In this document: in pieces, positions 1 through 12,500 of the stretch
How positions within the stretch are numbered: the first letter of the stretch is position 1
Layout: each line of letters opens with the position of its first letter
Assembly (NCBI GenBank): GCA_003344405.1
Contig: NOWV01000042.1
Span: forward strand, 372,001-436,000
From: Trichoplax sp. H2
Taxonomy: Eukaryota > Placozoa > Uniplacotomia > Trichoplacea
Length of the DNA: 64,000 nucleotides
Direction of reading: 5' to 3'
Notes under the pieces: model-generated
What the model saw: the letters and a program-made list of their open reading frames with translations, nothing else
Database searches by the model: none
Told to the model about the DNA's origin: nothing
Translations under genes and position numbers: made by a program

Positions 1-300
1 GAACTAGATATTTCACCTATCCAATGGTACACTTATAATTTTTTACTCCTTTAACTTTAGGAAACTCTTATTTTTAAATGCCTTACTCAAAATCTGCCTA
101 GAATGTTGTAGCATAGTGTATTTTGGGCGCACAATATCTTGCTAAATAATTAATATATTCAAAATCTTCTATTCACATTTACACCGCTATAAATGGATAG
201 TATACCGTAAATTAATAAAATTCTTCAATCTTAATAAAATTTGTATTGAAATTAATGCATTTGGATAGTAATATCCAAATAAACGATGTTCTTGTTGCAG

Positions 301-364
301 TTCGGTATATCGTGATGAGACGGAGCTGGAAGTTAGCTTACGAAGTACTCCAACTATCGGATAG
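301..364 (+). CDS. Possible 3'-terminal coding exon of a gene entering from the left edge
   Basis: A good acceptor (cttgttgcag, ending at 300) is followed by a short frame ending in a TAG at 362-364. With one leading base completing a split codon it reads YRDETELEVSLRSTPTIG and stop, which is charged and protein-like for such AT-rich DNA. The rest of the gene would lie to the left, with bases 1-300 as its last intron; I see no second exon there. I do not recognise the protein. It could be a chance open stretch, so confidence is limited. Confidence 0.35.
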
Positions 365-2527
365 CTGATATGCTCGACCTACTGGCTCACTACAGCATGG
401 TAATCTTCGGTTAAGTAATACTTTATTTCTCTGTTAACAACACTGCACGTAATCGTGGGGTAAGAATAATGCAATGCACAATGCATTACAGATGAATCCT
501 CCGTTATTGCCTGGCAATACAGGGTTTATAATCTTTGAGAAGAAATTCAACTTACTAATCGTAGACGCTCGACTACGAGCTCTGAGGAAACTACTGACTC
601 TCGAATACTTGAATACTATACTATTTAAATACAAGTATTCGCAATGGATGGTACGTGCTTACAAACAAGACTGATACCCGTATGTCCTTTACGCGTAATT
701 TACATTCTAAACCGTATGCAATTACAAAACTAAGATTACAACAGTTCTATGTGTCAATGCTATAGAATAAATTATAATCCAAAACTTTAAACCTTGATGA
801 ACAGAGTAAAGAGTTAAACCCCACCAATCCAATAATCGAATTCCAAATATTAGTTGTCCGTAAGGATAATGGGATCGGCTCAATATGTAATGTTTCTTTA
901 TTTGATTAGCTATAGCAATAGAATAGCTCTTAAAAATAAGAATACAATAAGGCGCTAAAAATATCATAAAATCTTATGTTACTATTAAATATCATTTAAC
1001 GAAAATTGTGCCCAATCTCATCCATAACGGAATACAAATCGAATACCAGGTGATCTCACAACGAAACGTGCGGTAACCCAATGATTTGAGAATCTCTACC
1101 AAATTATTTCATCTAAAGCTATTGATGCTGTTTTCATCATGTATTAACGTCCAATGCGTATCGATATTATTGGTTCTATTTAATGATGGACTGATATCAG
1201 TAATATTGACAAAATATAATGTTAAGCATCTCCCTTACTATCCCGTAGCTTGTACGTAATTGTATATCAAATTGCAAGATATAAATTGTATAACAGGGCG
1301 ATGGGATAATATGCTTGTGAAAGTATTGTGTTATAACGTATAGTAGCACCAAAAGTAGTTTAAAATTGAAGTTGATATCTTCTAGACGAAACAACTTTAT
1401 TGTAATAAAGTTAAGTAAGGAATTGCAGCTTATTTATGATATTCGAAGACGCTTTATCAACACTGCCTCATGCATGACTATAACTTTGTAGAAATATACG
1501 GTAATCCTTTCAAGCGAATAACACTAACACTCTGAGTTGCTATATACATCCATTCGGTATAAAAACTATAATCGCCTAAAATTAGCATTAAAAACACAAA
1601 CAACTGTTTGATATAAGCTATGCTAAACTATAATAAAGTGCAATACCAATCTCAATGCATGTCGCAGCAGTTTTTCTAATGCTTTCATTAGCTAGCAAAT
1701 TTTTATTTAAATTGTTCTAAATTTATTAAACTTTAGAGTGTTTTTAAAATGAAACATGTATGATTTTATACATGATATCAATTACCATACGATAAATTTC
1801 TCATTACCATATTTAACCCCAAATTTTTACTTATTTGTTTCAATATAGACACATTCTGTCGATATCCAAGTTTTGATTAAGATATAATAGCATGCTTTGC
1901 CAATACTTTTATTTAGTAAGCTATTGATGATATTGTCATCAGCTTCTTTAAATAGATATTTTTATCAAGATTTTTTTACAGCTTCAGAAAATATATTAAT
2001 ATGATTAAGTACCGCTATAGAAATACGCAAAGTTTGATAACACTCCCACAATAAAAATTTAAATACAATTACATGGTGATTTAAATTCGATCTACAATCC
2101 ATCTTACCAATAAAATTATCTTAGTCATCGATGATAGTACAAAATTAGGCTAAGATGATTTTTTAATTTACGATTATCTTAGAATGACTTATTTTACTCG
2201 ATTTCGATAATTTACGCGACATATCCTTAATAAATACTGTTACTTTAGTGGCTATTAAAAAAAATAGCGTTCTATGTGTTACGGTACGGTATGAATAGAA
2301 CTGAAAATATAAATCTAACTATTTCTCCGAGAATTATCTGTATTTTTCAACGGTACATTAATTTTCATGTTGGCTCTTGTATAATTGTAGATTGTAACTG
2401 AGTTTATGGACAAAGATCATTCAGAGGTATTAATTGTCGATATTAGTAAGTTGAATTGAATGGCGGTAATATGATTTTGCCAAAGCAATTTACCAATCGC
2501 TGATCTCTCTGTACATGAGCTAAAATA
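365..2527. other. Non-coding stretch, AT-rich
   Basis: Possible 3' UTR of the left-edge exon, then intergenic sequence. Bases 474-674 are open on both strands at once (66 codons each), which fits chance or decayed sequence better than a gene. A minus-strand open stretch at 722-967 is hydrophobic but shows no family signature. Nothing else is supported. Confidence 0.4.
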
Positions 2528-3571
2528 TCATGGTACCTGCAAGTGAACTTTTTTTCGTCTTAATCCCCAAAACTGACGACGATATATCTTACAAAATATT
2601 TGCATCATAAGTTTTCTATAATTCTTATTAAAAATCACATAGACAAAAGGATTGAGTGAAGAATTTGCTATCACTAGTATTTTAGTTAACAAGTGTATAC
2701 TAGTCAATGTCTCTACAACCTTTAACTGTACGAGAAGGAAATAGATTTGATTCGGCAGCCAACATATAATCAAGATAATGGATGCTGCAAAAATCATTAA
2801 CGTTACTTGTCTTTTAACTCGACGATTATTAACAGATTTTATACTATGGGTCATACTAACATCCATGATGCTAATCTTTCTTATTTTACATGCAATAATG
2901 GTATAGCAAGTGGATATAATAGTGGAAGGAAGAAGAAACTGCATTACAAATATCACTGTGTAAAGTATTGTATTAATTTGCTCATTTTTAGTTAATGGTA
3001 CCCATTTACATGGTTTCTTTACATATGGTTCGTATCTGCTTTGAAATGGATTTGCCATAGCTATGATTAGCCCCAACACAATTAAACCTGCAATCATCAT
3101 GTTGACATTGGAAGATGTGAACAATTTTTTATAGTATCTCGGTTGGACAACCATATACAGTCTTTCAATGCTTAAAATAGCAATGGTGTACACAGAAGTA
3201 AATCCAAATGCCCATATGAAATATTCTGAGCCGATAACTGCACAAAATATAGGACCAATAGAGCGATCCCGTGGATAAGGATAATTATCACCAAAGACTT
3301 GGCCAACCGGCGAAATAATTACTATAATAACCGTTAGAACATCGACGGTAGCAAGTAAGAGGATAAAACGATTGGAAGCTTGATTTAATAATGATCGATG
3401 TGACAGGAAGAGTAGACAGATCATAAAGTTATCAATAATTGCTAAAATTGCAAAAAAGACGTAAAGAAATGGGATGACGTTAGTCGTTTGTGTTGAGTTT
3501 TCATGAGTTGCTGGCGTAGAAGTTCTATTCTCATTAAGACTTTCGTTGATCGATGCGATTAGATTGCACAT
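2528..3571 (-). CDS. Class A (rhodopsin-like) G protein-coupled receptor, intronless
   Basis: Seven-transmembrane receptor of 347 aa at the plasma membrane, coded by one uninterrupted exon with an ATG start at 3569-3571. The N-terminus carries several N-glycosylation sequons (NESL, NRTS, NSTQ). Class A landmarks are visible: N1.50 in TM1 (AIIDNF), D2.50 in TM2 (LATVDVL), a TM3 Cys (IFCAV) that can pair with a Cys in loop 2 (KKPCKW), CWLPN in TM6, and NPFVY in TM7 followed by a basic helix 8. Odd points: the DRY motif is ERL (SIERLYMV), and the usual TM4 tryptophan is absent (LIVLGLIIAMANP). The ligand cannot be told from the sequence; a peptide or amine orphan receptor is likely. Intronless class A receptors are often members of expanded lineage-specific families. 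Confidence 0.93.
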   Translation of the reverse strand: MCNLIASINESLNENRTSTPATHENSTQTTNVIPFLYVFFAILAIIDNFMICLLFLSHRSLLNQASNRFILLLATVDVLTVIIVIISPVGQVFGDNYPYPRDRSIGPIFCAVIGSEYFIWAFGFTSVYTIAILSIERLYMVVQPRYYKKLFTSSNVNMMIAGLIVLGLIIAMANPFQSRYEPYVKKPCKWVPLTKNEQINTILYTVIFVMQFLLPSTIISTCYTIIACKIRKISIMDVSMTHSIKSVNNRRVKRQVTLMIFAASIILIICWLPNQIYFLLVQLKVVETLTSIHLLTKILVIANSSLNPFVYVIFNKNYRKLMMQIFCKIYRRQFWGLRRKKVHLQVP

Positions 3572-6500
3572 TTCGGAACATCAATACTATATAAAAGTTA
3601 AAGTAAAGACAAAATGAGAAGATTAGCTTGTTAGAAAATACAGGATTAAGGTAATAAACGAACTCATAGATAAGTTGACGATTAATGAATTTTGTTTAAT
3701 TTTGCTTTACGGTTATCATTTGTGCGATATACTTGTCTCAGAGCTAAAATAATTGTATACAGTTCAATATGTCAATAATATAATTGGCTTTAATAAAACT
3801 AAAGGAGTATTTAGAGTTAGTTAACTTCTACCTAAAAGTCTATTACTGCTGCACTTGGCATGATATCAACATACTCTTAGGAAGATGATATAACTATCGG
3901 ACATACGGTAAAATCAAGTGGCTATCAATTAATAAATTTATACCGTGCTAGTCTTTGCCTCAACGAGGTTGTAATTTTTGTACTCTATTAACGATAAGAA
4001 AGATTTATTTAATAAAAAATTTATAGTCGCTAGACTTGATAACAAATTTTCACCAATGCAAAATGATTTGAACTCTGCAAATCAATGATACTAATAATTA
4101 ATGCATGATTGTTTTATGAAATAAATTTATATTAAGTGCATTTTAGTATTGCAGAGAACGACAAAGTTGGATGATACCAGTAATCCTCAATTATCCAATA
4201 ATTAATATGAGATCTTCGTTAGCCAAACGACAATAACTGATATTTATGAGTTAATGAAAGAAATCTATGTGCATGTAAATGTTGAAAAGTGCCGTACGGT
4301 ATATTTAAGCACACATCCAAAATTTATCTTTTTAATCAATAGTTCCTAGATGAATTTGTGACATTATATTTCGTTAAAAGTTTCAACTGCAGTATAGGTA
4401 TTATTGAAAGATATTAATTTGCAGCGGTCTTAAAGCTAGTGGAGCATGGAATTCTCTTGAATATTTAATGTGAGTAGCTTAAAATAATTATGACTGAAGA
4501 TGATAGGAATTGTCATTAAAAGTGGGTATGAAAATGAATTCATTTCAAATTATTATTAGCTATAGGAACTTACAAATAGTATTTATAGTCAAATAAATAA
4601 AGGAATTGTACTTTTATCAATGCTAAATGTATTAGATTTAAAGGCTAACATTTTAAATTTATTCAGATATTATCACAATATTACTCCTATTCTGTTATTG
4701 AAATATTAGGCCAGCGTTAATATATGTAGCATAATTGAGACTTATTTCTACTTCATCATAATGATTATAATATTGATGAAATATCTGTTAGAGGTAAAAT
4801 TAGACTGATAATTAATTAGTAATTAAGGACAATTCATAATCGAAATTCGAACTAAAATATTTACAAAGAACAAGCCAGACTTTGACTGAATACGTATATT
4901 AAAATTTATATATTTTAATTCAAATTATCGATTAAGAATCCTGCTAGATTCTGTATTCGTAGCTGCTTGTAAAAGAGGAACTGTAAATAATTATGCTAGT
5001 TACCAGAACATCCGTGAATGTCAAATTTTAGAATTAAATTAATGATACTGTGTCAGGTCACAATGAGCTAGAATTTGTCTTAATTTAAAAAGGTATAATT
5101 AATGCAATCAATTTATGCACAGAAATACGTACGGATGTGTCTATATATCACAACAGTTACTGATTAGAATATGGTACAATTTTAATGACTAACAGATCTA
5201 ACTAATTATTCTTGATAGATATTAATGAAGACTAATTTCATAAGAGTGGGATGTTAAAATGTAGTGGAAATGAACGAATTACAAACCTTTCAGTAATAAC
5301 AGCTACTCTAAAATACATACGTATCTGGGATAATAATCAAGCATTAGATTTTTGTTAAGTTATAGAGAGCACCTTAAAATAAATTTTATAGATGTATCGA
5401 CAAAATTATTCAGATACTGTGCCAATAATTACTTGATTGTCGATAATTCATAGTCGTATTATTTTCGTATCCGCAATAAAATTAAAGCAATAACTAGTAA
5501 TCTTAGATCTTAAATGGTTCTTCTTTAATAATAGTAGCTGAAAATGGATAATCATAAATAGCATATTAATTTATGGTTTAGAGCAACTTCTTACAGTCTA
5601 AGATAAAACAGAAGCCAAAAGCTGGAGAATATTGTAATTTTTCTTATGAAAATACTTGACTTCTATTAGTAGATTAATATTCCGTTATGTAAGTCTATTT
5701 TGCGAGATATTAGTTTAAGTAAACCAAATTAAAGCGCCAATAACACTACAAAGGGTTCAGTAATTATTCTAGCGGTAAAAAGTATAATAACATAGTGTAA
5801 CTTTGACTCTAACAACTCATTTAAGATAAATAGCAGTTTACACTAGTGACATGGGTTATACCAAAATTAAATTCTTCTGCTTCAATCTATTGAAACTTGG
5901 AATACCAATAACATTCAAATTACGTATATTACGTTCTTTAATCCTAAAGTGTTAAAAATTAGTTTTGCTTTACTGATTAGCCATCATAGAGTAACGTAAA
6001 TATATGAATATTATGATAGTTATTTTCTTGAGATCATAAAACTCTGATCAAAAATTATGTTAATGGTACCAATTAGACAGTCATATCTTCCCTGGTGAGA
6101 CACTACATCCAAATTTAATTCACTTTACTCTCTACGATATCGTCAAAATTTTTTCCAGAATTAAAAAAATTTATGGTTATACTTTTAATTCAAACAATAG
6201 TAATATTACTTCAACTAAATTGATTAATTTTAAGTATCCTTAGTAGCAGTTTTCTTACGGAAAAGCTGTATTCATCAACAACTGTAGAGCGGCAAATTTT
6301 TTGATCAATTTCATGAAACGCTTTACGATGTGAAGGAGATATTCTACTAGTAATCTAAGTGGATGCTTTTTATTATTATTATAATAAATAACGTTAGTAT
6401 CTTTATTGACCTCTATCCAATAATCATAATTGTTCATCGCAGTATCTCAAATTATAAACAGTAAATTTGTCATAGTAATACTTAATAGTACTTTTAAAGA

Positions 6501-9500
6501 TTAAATAGTAAAATCATGACGTAATGAATTAATAGCCACTAGATTTAAGGTGAAAAATTCTAAAATAGAAAGATGATTGTATTACTTTCAACGATCCACG
6601 CCGATAATAATTATAAATATAAAAATTACCCTAATTAATTATGAAAGAATCAACAAGATAATTATTGATTTTCATCGATTTTGCGTCACTGTTTGATCTA
6701 AACAAAAAAAATTTAGATAAAATTATTCCGTAAACGTATTCATTATCTTTATAACGAAAAACATTTTCTATTAATGTTATTTAATCAGGTAAAGTATTCA
6801 TCAATAGCATCTATTTCAAATGAATAGAAAATAATTGTTAGTTATCTTAGTCTTCCTTGGGCCTTGGAAAGTATTGTATTTCATTATTTACCTTGGTATT
6901 ATAAGGATTATAACTTAATCCTCTAGATTGAATATGACAAAATTCAAATTAGCCTCATCGCCACAAATGAATATCGCAATCTGTAAAATAATAAATTGGA
7001 ATTGTTAAGGGAATTTGTATAACAATACTGGATTAGCATTCACAACAATAGATTCACAAATGCCCTAGCTCCAAATATTTCATGTAGATTCCTGAAATAC
7101 TCTATTATTAATTATGATTAGTTGCTATTTATCGAGTCGCATGCATATCGTTATGTAATTGCTATCGTTGCTATAGATCCCGATGGGCTAATAATTTAGA
7201 TACAAGTATGATACAAGACCGACACTGGTCTATTGCAATTTGATCTATTTCCGTAACTTATTTTCGCCCATACCCCCTTGGGCATGTTTGCTATAACCAT
7301 AAAATTCTTGACTGATCGTGCATTATTCATTTAGTTAACTATACGTGTACCGCGATGGATGTAATGGATTTATCTACATCAGTCTTTAATCCAAAGAAGA
7401 GTTCTCGTATTCTGTGATCAAGCTTACTGTATTTACTAGAAGCATGCTCCGTAGAGAGTTGGACAAGTAAATGGCTTGAAATAACTTTTCAATTCAATTT
7501 AAAATTTAGGCTGATCAACTGTACTTGTGAATAATCGCTATATATATATAAAACTTCGGGTTTTGGCCGTAACCTATATATATATACAGAAAACAGAATG
7601 ACTAATAACTTGACAATATTATTTACCTTCTTAGTATGCAATGTTAACCGAGAACCTAATAATATGCTAGTTAGTTAAATTTTTTCTCTCCATATCAATC
7701 GTGGTATCACTTAATTAGTCTTAATGGTATAATGCTGACTAACTACAGCATATAGATATATAACTATTAGCGCTATTACATTTTATCGATTGTAATTGAA
7801 ATTGTGAAGAGGCCGTAATGAAAGATCTATTTGCATCCCAACCCCCACTAATCAATTGTTTTGTAATTGTCGATGGTATTAAACTTTTGCATAGTTATTG
7901 TTTTATTGTTGATTCTGTGCCTTCAATTATCCCAATTACGAGCTTTATTTGAAGTTTGGTAATAAAGTAGGAAAAAACTTTTAACTAGTAGAAAACGGCA
8001 TTTGTCTAATTGTTAAACCGATCATCTTCGTATTTACGTCTCTTAAAAGCATGCGCGTATAATGAGCTCATAAGGAATACTGCCATAAACTCTTTATCAA
8101 GTTGTTGATGTAAAATTATTGTAGAACAAAGGTTATCCTAATTACAAAATAATAAATTCTATTAATAATATCGATTTAAATAGCATCAAGATATCTGGTT
8201 TAATTAAAGCCTACCATTAAACAAAACTTTCTTATCTATAGGAAACGCGACTAGATGCGCTCAGTTTGGTCATCTTCTATTGATTTTATTTACTGCACTT
8301 AATATTTCTTGCTTTGACTTATTGCATATGGTCTAAAATATAGTTGTGATTGTGAATAGACTGAGAGCTTCCTTTTAATCTCTTTAAATACCAAATGTGC
8401 ATATAAATTAGTATTAGCCATTAAAAACATATTTATATTCAAGTCAAAAAAAGTTAATAATAGTTAAGATTTTAAATTACTTTGTATAGATAGATGAAGG
8501 TAGATTAGAAGTGTTAAGATAAATTTTGACAGCTGGATTGCATTATAGCTCATATTGTCATTTTGGCTTAGATTGGTTTTTTTATTCGTCAAATATCCTG
8601 AAAACCTTTTCTATTCTCTGTTAATAACAGACTATTTATTAATGCTAATAAAAATCTTAGGACAGAATTTGATGTTGATATTACCAGATAATCTTTATGA
8701 AGTTATAATTTAATTTAGTGTTGAATATCTAAAAATTAAGACTATCTTAATCTTCGTAAACATTTTTTATGGATGACATAATTCTTTTAATAACTTGAGG
8801 TATTAGCATGGTCAGCAGTATTTAAATGTAAGGAAGATAATGGATAAAGTATAGATTGATAGACTTTATTCTTCTGTTTGTGACTTATTTAAATTAATAC
8901 AAGTATTTTATACTAAGAAAAGCTATAAAAAGATATCATGAACTGTCTTTATGGTTAAAAATCCCCTGTTACTTAAATTATTATTGTATTTGTAGTAATA
9001 TCTAAAGCTGTTACATCAGCAAAAACAGCGAACATGTTGTAACTGTATACAGACCTATTTATCTAAAGCAAGTATTTACAGAACGTCAAAATAATAATAT
9101 ATTATATATGTTTCAAGACATGAAATAAAAGAACATAAGAATCTGAAATTCTTCAAACAGTAACATTTGGTAATATATCCTTTACCTAATCTTTTAAGCT
9201 AAAGCACTTTAAAATCTATCGGTGTATTACATAGTTTCTGAATCCCTATATTATTACGTTAACTACTTACTGTACTTCCAATTAACGATGTACCTAGAAT
9301 GATAAAATAGAAGAAATGTAATATAAAATTAGTCAATATCGGATGCCTCATAATTAATTCATACAATATATTTCTACCTATTCAATTAAATGTTGTAAAA
9401 GGTTCGTAAACTCTCATCATTCTTTCATTTAATAATAAGCTAATTATACTGTATTATTTTATTACTGATAGAGAAATTGAACCACCTAGTCAATATTTTA

Positions 9501-12500
9501 ATTTGATATTTCTCTTTAATTAAATTGCCTTTTCTAAATCATAATATTTTCCTAGTGTTACTACGATACTCTTAGTCAGGATATAATGATAAGTCAATAT
9601 CTTCGTATTACCGTTTTTATTGCGATTATGAACGAAAATGCAAGACGTCTATTTTATGTCGTATTTAATCATGGATAGATTTTGCTGTAGCCAGTTTATT
9701 TTTACTAACATACCGTATTTTTACCACAATCGTAACATTAGTGCTCCTTAGTATGGTAAAATTGAAAAGAATACTGCTAATTCTCGGGTAATATTTATAA
9801 TTGTGCTGAACATATCACTTTATCTGTGATTTCTAAAGAGTAGGTAACAACATAACAAATGACTAAGCTGTGGTATCTCGAGATCCAGTCTTCTGTCTTG
9901 GCTCTTACTTATTTGCCAATTCGTAACAGCACTATCTATTAATACAAAAAATTGAAAAGATGCTACTCGAGTCCTTAAGCAATACTTACGAATACACCAA
10001 GTATATTTCTTTATTTTTGATTTAAAAGTAGGTCAGAATGTAATAAATATCTGAATCATGAGATATTGGGTTCTGGTTTTCGGTTTCATTCCTTCAGTCT
10101 TCATTTAAATTGATCGGCAAAACTTGATACAGAGCATTTTAATTCCTTTTTCTAAAGAGATGCTATAGAATCGTTATTATTGGTAACTAGTAATAGTTCA
10201 TGGAATTTATTAATTAATTAATATCATTTCAACTGAATCGGACTCTAGCTTGGTCAGCTTTATTGTGTATTAGGCAATTTTAAATCTAGATGCGTGAACG
10301 ACAATTATTATCATCTCCCTTTTCAATTATTAAATTATCAAAATTTGAAAACGAAGGTATACTGTTGGGTACAAGTTCTGTTGCCAACGCATTACAATAA
10401 TAGTAATAACAGCAAACCAATTACTAATTACATGTGTTAAAGTTAAGTAATTACTAGTATTAATTGGTTATACATGACTTTCCATTTGTGATATAACAAA
10501 AATGGACGTAAATTGCCTAAGAAATATATTGATGATCCTAACATCTGTTATGCCCTTGAGTAACTTGATGAACTGATAGCAAAATAGTAGTAACATTGAA
10601 AATTTATTGATTATTATTATAGTTTAAACAGTTTCAAAAATCTATGGTCAACTTCTAATGCAATACTACTTTAGTTATTATTCCAAGATAACTCAAAAGG
10701 TTCATCATGGCAAGAATGAATGTCTCTCTATTAATGAAGAGTTTTTATTTGTTATGTAAATTAACTTCCTCTTTAGCATTGATGATATATTACAAATTTA
10801 CTTTAAAAAATTTAACTAATACGGTTAATTGAATTTAAGGTAAAATCTATTTGAGGTATTTACTAATTGCTTCGGGTACTCTGAATAAGGTTCTACTTAT
10901 GCACTTACTTTTAAGCTTTTTATTAATTAGCAATTTCTAAGTTAATTTCTAAAGGAACATAGCCAACATAATCTCATATTGTAATACTGAATGATGAACA
11001 ACGAACTGTAAGTAGCTTACTGATTTACAAATCTATGTCTAATAGCTTCAATACATAACAACTATTATAAAATCACAACAAAATTATAATGAAAAATAAA
11101 AATTAAATAGGTTTAGATAATGATAATCAATTCTTTTAATTAAATAACAATTGATTAAGAATAAAATAGGTTGCATAAATATCACCAATACTACTCCAGT
11201 TTAGAGTCAAAGTTGAAGCAAAATCAAAATAAGGCAGGTAATAAAGGTTGCTAGAATCCTTTTAAGATTGTAGATAAAATTTTTCATTTTGCATCATACC
11301 TATTCCATTCGAACATCGTACAAATACGAAAGCCACCTAAATTTTATTATATACTAGGATAGCAGCGATTAGAATCTCCGAGAATATTATTGCCTAGCAG
11401 TGATGTAGTATTCCTTCTCATACGAGTATCAGTATAAAATAAAGATACTTTCATCATCGAGAGGATTGAATAATGCTCAGATAATACACAAGAACACTTT
11501 AGAAATAATAAAAAATTGAAGAAGTTATAGTAGTTTTGATGCCTAGTAGCCTTTACCTAAATACAGTAATATTGCAATAATGCATAAAAGTTGATTATTA
11601 ATTAGCTATTAATAACTCATGTAGCTGTATTATTCTTCCAGCTTTCTAATTAGCTATTAATAACCCATGTAGCTGTATTCTTGTTCCAGCTTTCTTTAAT
11701 TATTTGAGTGTTACATACTACTGATTGCTAGGTCATTCACACAATTATTGATTCCATATCCAAATTTACAACCTTTAGCTAATATTGTAATGGTGCCCGA
11801 TATTAATAGCTGAATTTATCAACGATAGCAAATATTTAATTATTATTTAGTTGGCATGTCTACAGCCTTCTAATTACAGCTTTTTTGCGTAAACATAAAT
11901 ATGTCAATAATTTATACCTTTTAAGACTAATATAATGGGTCAAAATACTAGTGGAGGAATATTTTCGCAGCAAGTAGTACTGGTAATATTGAATAAATAT
12001 AGAACTTGAGGATTGATATGTTAGGTAATACTTCAGAACGGAAGAGTTTAAACGTTTATAATTATTTAGCGCAATTGCATAAAAGGACTTTTTTGAAAAC
12101 TATTTTATCTAGTCAATAATACAGTAATAACATGATGGCGATAGCACGGATATGCGGTAGATACATCAGGAGCAAATCTTTTTTCAGCCATAGTTTTAAC
12201 TTCTATTTCTTTTATTTTTCATTTTGTTACTGACGTCACGGCGTAAAATTGTCAGTGCTTCAACATTAAAAAAGGAATAGTGATTATAAAATGTCATGAT
12301 CGCTAAATTATTTCAATTGAAATTAATTTGGGACCCCTTCTACCGTATCTATCCTATGAACTATTAGTGAAAACCTTATTATTAGTCCATGATCTATCAC
12401 TTCTTTTGACCTGCGAGACAGAAATAAAATATTGTTTTGACTTTCAAACTTTGTAAAGAACTTTATTATAAAAATATACGAATACAACTTTAATATTCAT

